A stretch of DNA of 64,000 nt from Blumeriella jaapii (Eukaryota > Ascomycota > Leotiomycetes > Helotiales > Drepanopezizaceae), in the NCBI GenBank assembly GCA_009599575.1, contig VWND01000017.1:496001-560000 (forward strand). Reading direction: 5' to 3'. The notes beneath the pieces are model-generated. The model was not told the DNA's origin. It did no database searches and saw only the letters and a list, made by a program, of their open reading frames with translations. This document shows, in pieces, positions 1 through 10,286 of this stretch (position 1 is its first letter; the number at the start of each line of letters is the position of its first letter). The translations under genes were made by a program, and so were the position numbers.

Positions 1-640
1 ACATTTTAATACTAATAGATTTAAATATTTCAAAAAAAGCCAAATCCTCGGAAATAAAAAATCCAATAAAAATCGAAGCGATCGAGTTTTTTTTTACGAT
101 CGATTCAAACGTTTAAAACTCGGAGATAATAGTTTTTTATAAAAGCTTTTTCGATAAAGCTATTACCGACCAGTTTTAATTTTTAAAATTAATTATCAAT
201 CGGAAATATGCAAAGCATATTCGAAACATTTTAACCGACGCGATAAAAGCGTCAGAAAATCATAAAAATTTAAAAAAAAGTAATAAATTAGCAAAGCTTA
301 TTACTGCAAGACAGGATAAAGCAAAGCAAAGCTTTAAAAGGTTTTTCGGCGCGGGTATAAAAATAGCCTTATATAAAAAAGCGCGCAATTCAATTTTTTA
401 AATTATAATTAAAAGCTATCGCCCGGCAAATCAGTCGCTAGATCGACTTAAAATAAAACAGCCATTTAAACGATTGCTTTTGAAAGCTTTTTTAAAGCTA
501 ATTACTAAAAAGAAGGTATTATTCAAAAAAAATAAAAAAAACAAATCGAAGTTTCCGATAAGCGATAAAAAGCAGCTGATTTTAAAAACTGCTAAACGAA
601 ATCGTATAAATTTTATTTTACACTGGCCGGATAGATCGGA
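1..640. other. A+T-rich degenerate DNA upstream of the Copia remnant
   Basis: The stretch is very A+T-rich, full of stops in all frames, and has no intact reading frame. Its position directly 5' of the Copia reverse transcriptase suggests it is decayed gag or integrase sequence of the same element, but I see no motif that proves this. Confidence 0.4.
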
Positions 641-2435
641 AATATACGCCACGGTATGCGAAATCTTTCAATTAATAGCTTTATCCATTAAATAACAGAT
701 CGACGAATTCGTTTATACGTTTTAAACAAACGAGCCGATTCAGATAAATAAAAAAGATTTTCAAGCTGTCCACGCAATAATGGCGGCTTCGATAAAAGAA
801 AAGTCGGTAAAAAATATTTAATTTTTCGATTAAAAATAATATCGGAATAATTTTCCGAAGGTTTTAAAAAACTGAAACGAATTGAAAAATTATTAAATAG
901 GAAAGCAGTTTAGAAAAAAAGCAAAAACCGAAATTAAAAACTTAAAAACCAGAAAATGCTGGAAAATTATTAAAAGAAATAAAACTATAAAGTCCATTTT
1001 ACTTAAATGGATTTTTATATACAAAACGAACAGCTCAGGCGAATTACAGCGGTGCAAATCGAAACTAGTCGTAAAGAAAAACTTTTAAAACGAAGCTTTA
1101 ATTTTTTTTATATACGCAGTTATATTCGCAGCCCGTTTTTTCCGAACGGTTATAACGCTGGCGGTTTATTTCGATTTGAAAGTTAAGCAATTCGATATGG
1201 TTAATGCTTTCGTTAATGCAAAATAAAATTTTAGAAATAAGCCAGTTACGTGCTATTTATTTAATAAATTCAAATAATCAAATATGGTGGTATAGCTAGA
1301 CCGAGCTTTGTATAAATTAAAAAACTTTTTAGCTTTATAATACGGCGAATTTGCTAATATTTTAAAAAAGCTGAAGCTCGAACTAATAGGCGAAAAGCTT
1401 TGTATATTTGCCAACGAAATGCGAAACGTATACGTGGCGTTTTACGTCGACGATATTTAAGTTTTATACCACGTTTTCTATTCGTTAAAAGCCGACGAAA
1501 TTATTTTCGGTCTGAAAAAAGCTTACGAATTTATAAATATAAAAGATCTGAATTATTTTTTCGAAATTCGTATTTTACGAAACAAATAAAAAAAAAAAGT
1601 CTTTCTGCTTTACGATTCGTATATCGAAAAAATCGTTACGAAGTTTAATATATGCAAAAAGCGCTTTTCAAGCACGCTTTTTTTAATTTGCGAATTTGTT
1701 AAAAACCCAAGCGTAGCCACGCTTTCGCAGATCAAAAAGTATTAAAAAAAAATCGGTTTAATTTTGTATACGGCTATTATGCTTCGACCCGACGTGGCTT
1801 TCGCAGCCTTTCAGCTTTTTTACTTTTTTATTAATTTAAATTTCTAATATTTCGAAACAGCCAATTAAACGCTTCGATATTTTTATAAAATAAGATTTCT
1901 AAAAATCGTTTACAGTCGGAAAAAGCGTAAAAACCAATTAATAATTTTTACCGACGCTTTTTTCGCCGACGATTCAAAAATTCGGAAATTTTTTTAAAAA
2001 TATATTTTTTTTCTTTTCGGAAATGCTATTTTGTGAAAGGCTGTACGATAAAACATAATTATTATTTTTTTTATTAAAGCGGAGCTATTTGCTTATATAG
2101 CGACCGTAAAAAAAATAATAATATTTCAACGTTTTTTTTTAAAAAGCTTCGATTCGACGTTGTTTCTGAATAAAACGTATATTGCGATAATTAGCAAACG
2201 ATTAAACTGATCGTAAAAAATAAAAAAAAAATTTTTACGAAACTCCGTTACGTCGATATAAGCAATATATAGATTCGCTAAAAATATTAAAATAAAAAGT
2301 TTAAAATTATATACTTTTTAATAAATAAAATGCATACAAACGGTTTTATTAAAAATCTAACCCGACAAAAGCACGAAAGTTTCGTTAAATTCTTTAATCT
2401 ACGAAATTTTCGAAGCTTTATCGAAAAGCTCGATT
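640..2435 (+). mobile_element. RIP-degraded Ty1/Copia pol remnant (reverse transcriptase and RNase H)
   Basis: Reading the plus strand across stops recovers Copia pol in the right order. The connection to the RT includes CWKIIKR, then WIFIYKTNSSGEL and RCKSKLVV near 980-1,075. DMVNAFVNA lies near 1,194-1,225. The catalytic YVDD box is at 1,443-1,454. RPDVAFA lies near 1,785, FTDAFFADDSK of the RNase H near 1,950, and CDN-stop-QTIKLIV near 2,183. The C-terminal RQKHESFVKFFNLR lies near 2,365-2,405. Many stops replace expected Gln or Trp codons (CAG/CAA to TAG/TAA), as C-to-T RIP would produce. The catalytic Asp pair survives, but the frame is broken many times and no LTR is recognisable. It cannot be active. 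Confidence 0.85.
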
Positions 2436-3069
2436 AATCGAGCTAAAAAGCTTGCATTTTGCAAGCGTATATTTATTTAAACAAATTTTTATTAAAATTT
2501 AAAATATAGCAAAAACCATTTTTTAAGCAAAGGAAATCCGAACCTTTCGTAAATTTAAAAACCTAAAACCAGACCGCTTAATTTTGCAAAAGGTTAAAAA
2601 TATAACCCGCCAAAATAATAACCCGCGCCCGACGCTTCGCGACAGTCAGATCTGGAATAAACCCTTCGATAGCCTTTCCAGAAACAGCTGCCGCCGGCTG
2701 TGCTGCCGCCGGCTATGCAGCCGGAACATTTCTTTTTTCTTACGGAGCTTTATTAGGCTGAAAATCAAAAACGTTTAGCAAAAAGATCGCCGCGAAATTT
2801 TTTTCTGGATTTCTAGAAACGGAAGCATTTTTTGATAAATCGTAGCCAAATCTTATTTCGCCAGCACGTAAAACAAACGTAAAAGTTTCCATTCGAAAAA
2901 CAAAAATTTAAAAAATCCTACGAGCCGCGGCGAGCTTCGCGTTAATAATACGCTTTGTATTTATTAGTTTTGCTTTTGAATTACGACCGATTTAAAAGCT
3001 TACTTTTTTACATTTTTAAAACCGCTTTAACCGTAAAATAAAAAATAACCGTTATATTCTAAAAATCGA
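2436..3069. other. A+T-rich stretch after Copia pol, with a short G+C-rich repeat
   Basis: No gene is visible. At about 2,685-2,725 a G+C-rich patch contains repeated GCCGCCGGCT words that can pair with each other, standing out from the surrounding A+T-rich DNA. The 64-codon frame over this patch shows no known domain. Confidence 0.4.
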
Positions 3070-3693
3070 TTAATAAAAATAACAAAATTTTTCGATAAAA
3101 CTGACCGTTTTAATAATTTTATTAATCCGAGTTTTAAAAACGAAAAACCACGCAGTCAAAACGTTCGCGTCGGCCGGAATACACGACGTGCTGGTTGCGT
3201 AGCACCGATAGCAACGAGCTTTAGCCAAATTCGACAGGCAATCGTAGTTTAAATTTTCAATTGCTTCGCGAGCAACACAGATTATATAAGAAATAAAATT
3301 AAAAGACTTAGAAATAACAGGCTTTCTGGCCTTAATGCGAACGCGTTTTAAAAAAACGACCATCGTTGTTATTTTCATTTTCAGTTTTTTCGCTTTAATA
3401 ATTTTCGGACGCTTTTTTTTTTCAAAAGCGCCAGTATTTTGTTTTTCCTTTTCGAAAATGCTATTAAAACCGAAATCACCGCTAATAGCTTTTTTACCGC
3501 CAGCAGCGTTTTTCCTATTTTCAGGCGTTATATCGGTATTTTCGAGGCCAAACAAATATAAATCTTCGAAAAAACCGTTTAAAAACGAAATATCGAAAAA
3601 GTCGCTTTTTTCGAAAAGGTTAAAAAAAAACGAATTGGCCGAAAAGGCCGATTGATTGCGCAAAATAAACTTCGCAAAATTTCGATTACGCAA
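3070..3693 (-). pseudogene. 207-codon open frame in the A+T-rich island, unidentified
   Basis: This frame stays open for 207 codons inside DNA where most coding remnants are full of stops. It begins MRNRNFAKF, is rich in Lys, Phe and Ile, and near its C-terminus has a cysteine cluster (ARCYRCYATSTSCIPAD) preceded by two more spaced cysteines. That spacing could be a zinc-binding cluster, but I do not recognise the family. It may be a fragment of a transposon protein with RIP-altered codons, or a chance frame. No promoter or introns are evident. Confidence 0.3.
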
Positions 3694-4560
3694 GCGCCGA
3701 AAACTAAAAGTCCGAGGAGCTGGGCCAACTGGTCGCGTAAAACCACGCGGACGATTTTTTTTAAATATAAGAAAAGTTATATCGATGTTTTTAATTAAAA
3801 TAATAAAATCTGAATCTATTAGAAAACTGATAAGAAAATAAAAAAATTAAAGTTTTTATAAGCGACGAAACTTTTATTTAAGCTGAATTGGCCTTATTTA
3901 CGCTTCGCAACGACAAAAAATATAAACAAGCCATATAAATATTGTAATATTACGTTACGGCCGCATTCGGACGATAAAAAAACCTTTCCGCGCTTTGAAA
4001 ATAGCTAATCACCGGATTGGCAATCAGCTAAAAAGTGTATTGCGTTATATTTATATTTTTTTATTATTTTTCATTTTTTTTGTTTCAGATTTATTTTTTC
4101 TATACGCTTTTAATAATTAAATATTTCTGAAGTTCGGAAAAGCTCGTAGTCACGTGATAACGAGCCTTTTCGGAAATTAATTTTTCCAAGCGACTGACTA
4201 AGCGAGCCCGAACTTTCCGTTTTCTGCGGAAAGCTCGCCAGTCAGATTTAGAACAATACAAGTAACATTTTACTGTATACAATTCATCCGTCCCAGCCTC
4301 CGGTGAGGGTTTCTACCGACTATTCGGCTATGCACGACAGCTTTTAAATACAAAAACCCTACAATCCTTATACTTTTTTTCAATTACTTTTTAACAAATA
4401 TAACATACTTTTCTAATTAACAAACCCATCGATATTATATCGTTTTTTAAATAAAACGTTGCCAAATCTAATAAACTTATTTTTAATTTATTTTAAAACA
4501 AAATTATTATACGCAATCTTTTCGAATTTAAATAAGCATATAATACCGCTATTTTAAATT
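3694..4560. other. A+T-rich gap without recognisable gene
   Basis: I see nothing that can be assigned. A short, less A+T-rich segment at about 4,283-4,350 (containing CCTCCGGTGAGGG) may mark the end of an element. Confidence 0.4.
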
Positions 4561-7141
4561 AATAAATAGCTTTTGTAAAAATATTTATAAAACAATTCGA
4601 TATAATAACTAAAAACGTCAACGAATTTCTATTCGATTACGAAAGTTTTGTTAAAACTGAATTCGTTCGCAAAAACTTTAATTACGACAAATTTCTGCTA
4701 AATTATAATAACGTTTTAAAAGCTTTCGCCGAAGCAAAAAAAGCTCGAAATAACAAAAAAAAAATAACAAACCGAATATTACGCTTTTTGCTAAATCAAC
4801 GAAAAAAAAATATTTAAAAATACGTTTTTAACAAAATCACCGGTATTATTCTATTTCGACACTTCGCTCGCCTTTTCGAAATTATTACTTTTATTAAAAA
4901 AAAAGTCTGGATACTAAACGTTTATATTTTTAAAGCGCAAATTTTAAAAGCTAACAATTTAAAAGCCCGCAGATTTACAGGTTTTTTTTTACAGCTGTTT
5001 GCAAACTGGTCGACGACGTTATACAATCGCCAAAAGAAATTTTAATCGGCTGCGAAATCCTAAATTTAACCTTTTTTCAAAGCAAAAAATTAAGCGTCGC
5101 TAAATACGACATTTTTATACCGAACGAAAAAAACGACGCTATTCCGATATTTTAAATTTACAAAAACGAAAAAAACAAAAAAACTAATATTATTTTTATT
5201 TAATTCGAAAAAATATACGCGGTAGCAATTAATATTTCTAAAATAATTAAAACAATTCGACGATTTTTATTTTCGATTATCGAAAACGAATCCGAAAACG
5301 AAACCAAAAGCGTAATAGCAAATAACCGCTTATTCGAATACAAAAAACTTATTATACTTATAAAAACGATTCCGGAAAAAATAAAAATAAAAAACGTAAA
5401 AAAGCGCGCCGATATTTCCGAAATCTTTTTTATTCGAAGAAAAAAACTATTCGCGTCGCTAGCAAAAAAAGCACCGCGAATAAAAACAGCCGGAAATCGA
5501 CGCCGAATTATAAGCTTTAAATTAATTAATAAAAAACGCGACGACTTTACGAAATCAGATTTAAAAAACGTCGGCATTCCGAAAAAAAAAATTTAAACGA
5601 TTTTGAATTTGATTTTTCGAAACTAAATACGCAAATATTAAAAACGCTTGCTGCGTTTAAAAACGTCGAACCGCTAATATTTCAAATTTTAATAAAAGCA
5701 TTTAAAATCTCGACTATTATACAACTCGATCGAAAAAGCTTAAAAAAAAATATCGAAATTATCGCGGAAAAAATTATATAAAAAGCATAAAATCAAATTA
5801 CTTTATTTAAAACTTTCGCTTTCGACGACGAAACGATTTAAAAGTTTTATTTCGATATTTTTATACAAAAGCCAAATAAATCCGTCAGTTTTTTTTTTTT
5901 TGCTTCGAACAAAAACTAAATTAAACTTTTTTCGAAAAATTACAAATATAATACGCCAAAGCAAATAAAAAAAACTTTTAAAAATAATAACCCGTTTTTA
6001 TTCGAGTTTTTCTTTATTGAAAAACTTCGATTTTTTAATTTCGTTTTTACAAATAACGTTAACGCTAAAAAAAACGGCAAATTCTGCTATTTCCACGTAC
6101 GCTATTACGCGACGTATTACGATTTAATTATAAAAAAAATTAACGTTATCGGTTTCGCTAATCGATTCGCTGTTATTAAAAATTCGGATTACGACGTGTT
6201 CGAAATTAATTTTAATAATTAATTTATATTTCAACGAAAAACTGCGAAAATTATTTAAACGCGTGCTAAAATTTACTTAGGCTACGCAAATTTTAAAACA
6301 GATCCTAAGATTTTTAACGCGATTATAAAATTCGATTAAAACGTAAAAAAATAAAAGCAATAAATATTTTCAAAAGCCGATTTTTTTAGCTTTTCGACCG
6401 AAAATATGCTTTAAAATTTATCTAAATTAAACTGCGAATTCGTTAACTACGTAAGATTTTATAACGGAAAAAACAAGCTATTATTATATTTTATAAAAAA
6501 AAAAAAAATTATATACAAATATTATTTCCGATTAATCAAAACTCAAAAAGCGCTTATAGCTTTTTTCGCTAATATGTTTTATAATCTTATTTAATAAACT
6601 TTCAAAATGCATCCCGGCTTTTATTTCGCTGCTTTAATTATTCGAAACTTTAAAAACTGCCGCTTCGTAATATATTCTAACGTTTCGATCGCTTTAAGTT
6701 TCGCTGGCTCCGACCGTATTATAATCACAAAATTCGATATCGCCGATTTTTAAAAAAAAAAAAAAATCGAAAACTTTACCGACGCTATTTTCGATTATTA
6801 CGTTCTGCTTGTATTCGTATATAATTCGGAAATAATCGAAATTTATTTACGATTATATTACGACGCCAAGCTAATTAAAACCATCCAGAAAAACCCAGCT
6901 TTTTCGTATTTCAGCGCGTTTAAAATAATAGCCTCGGCTATTTTATCGGATTACGAAACCGAAAATTACGAAATAAAAAATAAAATAACTTCTGTTAATT
7001 TTTCGATTAAACAAAAAATTTTCGTTAAATTCAAAACCCAAAAAACCGACGGCGCGATATTAATTTATTCGAATAATTATACGACGCAAAAATACAAAAA
7101 CTATTTCGAAAACGATAATCCGATAAGCAATCTAATATTTG

Positions 7142-7308
7142 TGACGAACCTCATATATTTCCCTTAAGATACAGACAGAAAGCTGAAAGGAAGGAAGCTC
7201 GGGGCGAACTATATACACTGTAGAACCCCCTGCCCTGGCGCTACGCCAGAACTGTAACGGAAGGCTGAACAGCCGAAAGCCGAACAGCCGAATGGCCGGG
7301 CCGTTACA
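7142..7308 (-). repeat. 167-bp LTR (3' LTR in element orientation)
   Basis: This copy matches the one at 9,059-9,225 except at two positions near the TGACGAAC end (CCTC here, TTTA-type there). Both differences are C/T transitions. Confidence 0.88.
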
Positions 7309-7439
7309 CTACCCCCCCCTCCGAAAAAAGCTGGCCTTTCAGCTGTACAGAAAATTATACCGAAGGTTCGGCACACCGAAATAAAATGAACGAACGATTG
7401 CAATTGCAATCAAAAAATAAAAAAGTGTAAAAATAAAAG

Positions 7440-8590
7440 AAAACCACTACTGAAACTCCCATTCCGAACCGTCCGAAAACTCCTCAGCCAATGCAGCTTC
7501 GATTTCAGCCTCATCTTCGTCGCCGTACAAACCGATTGCAGCCATTTGCTCTCGTCTCAAAACGTCGCGAGGTATGGCGGGTCTGAATTTGCAGCCCGCA
7601 ATCCAATGATTTGTACCGCCGCACCTAGTGCAACAGCCTGTGCGACGCCAATCTTCTTTTTAAGCCATTGATAAATAGGAAGCCTTAGGTAAAACTGGGT
7701 ATTTCTGATCTAGGGTCAAAGTTTCGTTTTTATTGATTGCATCTGAAACTTCGATTGCACTTAATTTATTAATGCGTTCGAGCTTCTTTCGTTCCTCGAT
7801 TTGGGTTATATCCATCGGGTCGCCAGCGTCGTATGTCAGCCGGCGGGTCGGCGTATTCGTACGCATACCGACCATCCTAGAGGGGGGGTTGTTCCGAAGG
7901 GCGTTCCGAGGGGTGCTAAGGCCGGGCTGGCTCGAAGGGAAAAAAAAAGGCCGAAATTGAAAGGGCCGAAATTGGCTGATCGGGAACCCGAACCAACTAA
8001 ACGTTGTAAAAATGCAACGTATGCGATCCAAATGGTAGGAAGGTCCATATGGCCCCGGAGTAGCCTTTTCACCGGGTCGGCTAAACCGTTCCGAAATGCG
8101 ACGATTTTGGCTACGTTATCCCAATTAATACGACTTTCGTGCAACAAACGCTGAAAAGTCGCAATGTAAACCTGCAAAAAGCTGGAATCTTGTTTGCACG
8201 CTAGTAATCGGTCTTTTGCCTCCTGAACCTTATTCGGGTTATCGTACATTCGGCGCAGTTCTTCGAGTAAAGTATAATAACTCCAAGATTGATATGATTC
8301 GGCCGAAGAAAGCAGGAATAGAACTAGCGATTGGCAATTGTTTTCGAGATTTGCAAAAACGTAGTAGAATTAGGCGGTGGCGTTGCCGATTGATTGGCCG
8401 TCGACTCGTAATTTGGCTTTAATTAAGAGGTACTATGTATCCCATTTGGCTCTACCAAACTTGACAGGATCGGGTAAACACGGCCTGGGCCGACGATTTT
8501 CGATCAGATCGTCGATTCGTATATCGAGGTTTTCAAGCTGCTGCTCGAGTTCTAAGATGCGTTGTTACATTTGCAGTTAAATAAAACTGG
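7440..8590 (-). pseudogene. Retrotransposon Gag of the nested element, interrupted
   Basis: The minus strand reads as a fungal LTR-element Gag. It opens with a short coiled-coil-like segment (LELEQQLENLDIRIDDL) and an acidic/basic stretch. The capsid-type region follows, with SYQSWSYYTLLEELRRMY, FLQVYIATFQRLLHE and INWDNVAKIVAFRNGL. Near the C-terminus a zinc knuckle of exact CX2CX4HX4C spacing sits at 7,591-7,632 (CTRCGGTNHWIAGC). Two in-frame stops (WDT-stop-YLL and TA-stop-FYY) and one before the knuckle (MA-stop-KED) fit CAG/CAA changed to TAG/TAA. A change of frame near 7,990-8,030 also breaks the protein. Confidence 0.75.
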
Positions 8591-9058
8591 CAAAGCCTTC
8601 AGAAAATGGTGTAGACATAGCTATGACGTAGCTAGTCTAGAAGCGAAAGAACAAAGGGGAGGTTGGTGCTGTAGTAGCTGTCGGGGGTGTTTTTGGGTCG
8701 GAAGCACCAAGTTATCGGTGGGAATAGTCGTATTAAAGTATTGTAAGGCAGTGCACGCTAGTATGGCGGTAGCGTACGAAAAGGTGCAATAATCGTAGTA
8801 ATAGAAGGTAGGTAGGTTGGTGGCGCAATTGATCGGAAGCGCCTGAAACAATAAATTTCGGGAGGTAAAAAATGGTGCGAAAGGTCGGATACACCGGAAA
8901 CAATACGTGGCGAGAGTTGTAGTCGATAAAAAGGGTTAATAACCAATAATTAATAAATTAATAAGCCAATAATCAATAAACCAATATTAATAAAGTCAAT
9001 AATCAATAATCAATAATCAATAATACGACGTCACTCCGAACGAAGGGTCTGTATAGTA

Positions 9059-9225
9059 TGACGAACTTTATATATTTCCCTTAAGATACAGACAGAAAGC
9101 TGAAAGGAAGGAAGCTCGGGGCGAACTATATACACTGTAGAACCCCCTGCCCTGGCGCTACGCCAGAACTGTAACGGAAGGCTGAACAGCCGAAAGCCGA
9201 ACAGCCGAATGGCCGGGCCGTTACA
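9059..9225 (-). repeat. 167-bp LTR (5' LTR in element orientation)
   Basis: Partner of the repeat at 7,142-7,308, with the same TG...CA ends. The two C-to-T differences lie in this copy, in the direction RIP or deamination would give. Confidence 0.88.
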
Positions 9226-9896
9226 ATATTATTTGTATTGCGACGAAAGTAATTATAATATTTTCGGTAGTTTCGACTGCAAACGACTATTTCCGAATTA
9301 TTTCGTAAAATAGTTTTTTTTACAAATTTCGAAGCTTTTTTAAAAGCATTCGTCGGTAAACAACCGTAATCCGACTTATTAGTTTTACGCGAAGCAAAAA
9401 CGTTAATCGGTTTTAATTACGACGAATTAATCGGCTATTTTTACGATTTTAATATAAAACTTTTCAGCGTTTTTTACAAAGCGTAAAACCACGTTTAAAA
9501 GCTGAAATTTATTATTTACGAAAAAAAGTCGTAAAAAACATTCGTCGCGGCGATATTTAATAATATCATCGACGAAAAAGCTATCAAAACGTTCGTAAAT
9601 CTAAACGATATTTCGATTGACATTTTATCGAATTACTTTTTAAAAAAGCAAAATAAACAAAATAATTTAAACGATAAACGAAACGCTACCTTTCCGTAAA
9701 AACCAACAGTAAAAAAGCCAAAAACGAATTAAAAAACCAAAGGAATATAAAATTAAAAAGTTCGGTTTTTAATTAATTAATTTTTAAATTATATAAAATA
9801 AATTAAATTACGCTTATTAAAATTATATTTTTTTTTAATCGTAATCAAAAACGATTACGTATATTATTTAAAACAAAATATAAAACGGTAATACTT

Positions 9897-10286
9897 TGTA
9901 TTAATAAAAATTAATAGTTTTAGCTATAGTCGAAGCATAGACCCTTCCGAAACTCCCTGCTATTAATTATTTTCAACAGGTATAAAAGCAAAGCACCCTT
10001 TTAAATAGTATTATAAGCACGCAGTCCAATTTATACCTTCATTTATTTTTCTTTTCCTTTCTTCAGTCTTTTCTAGGAATTCCCTAAACTATCTTACCCA
10101 CCGATATATGGCCGTATCAATCTGATTTTCCTACCTACTTTTACATTATCTAAATGTTATTTCCAGCCTTTATAATACTATCCGGCCCCTACGGTCTATC
10201 CGCAGAAAGTATTATTCGAGGGTTGGTAGGAGGCAGAGGATTTTGGCGGATCATCTGACTTATACACGTGATGTTGGTTCCTGACA
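9897..10286 (+). repeat. Possible solo LTR
   Basis: About 390 bp of more normal base composition lies within the A+T-rich island. It starts TGTATTAATA and ends GGTTCCTGACA, has a TATA-like GTATAAAAGC near 9,980, and is flanked by TACTT and TATTT, which differ by one C/T. This suits a solo LTR with a five-base target duplication hit by RIP. No second copy is present in the window, so the call rests on the ends and composition. Confidence 0.4.

Larger units (their letters stand above)
7142..9225 (-). mobile_element. Nested non-autonomous LTR retrotransposon, gag only
   Basis: Two 167-bp direct repeats (7,142-7,308 and 9,059-9,225) begin TGACGAAC and end CCGTTACA, so each has TG...CA ends. They enclose about 1.75 kb. 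On the minus strand the downstream LTR is immediately preceded by a purine tract (GGAGGGGGGGGTAG, complement of 7,309-7,323), the expected polypurine tract, which sets the orientation. The interior encodes only a Gag-like protein and no protease, RT or integrase. Base composition is close to normal, unlike the surrounding island, so the insertion is younger. A clean target-site duplication is not visible. Confidence 0.82.
4560..9780 (+). mobile_element. Unidentified RIP-degraded coding block, split by a later insertion
   Basis: On the plus strand, long stop-interrupted stretches of protein-like sequence run through about 4,560-7,141 and resume after the nested LTR element at 9,226-9,780. Examples near 6,780-7,130 include FTDAIFDYYVLLVF and DGAILIYSNNYT. 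The composition and TAA/TAG stops match the Copia remnant nearby. The two halves appear to have been one unit before the nested element landed. I cannot assign it to a named superfamily; Gag or integrase parts of an LTR element are possible. Confidence 0.4.
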
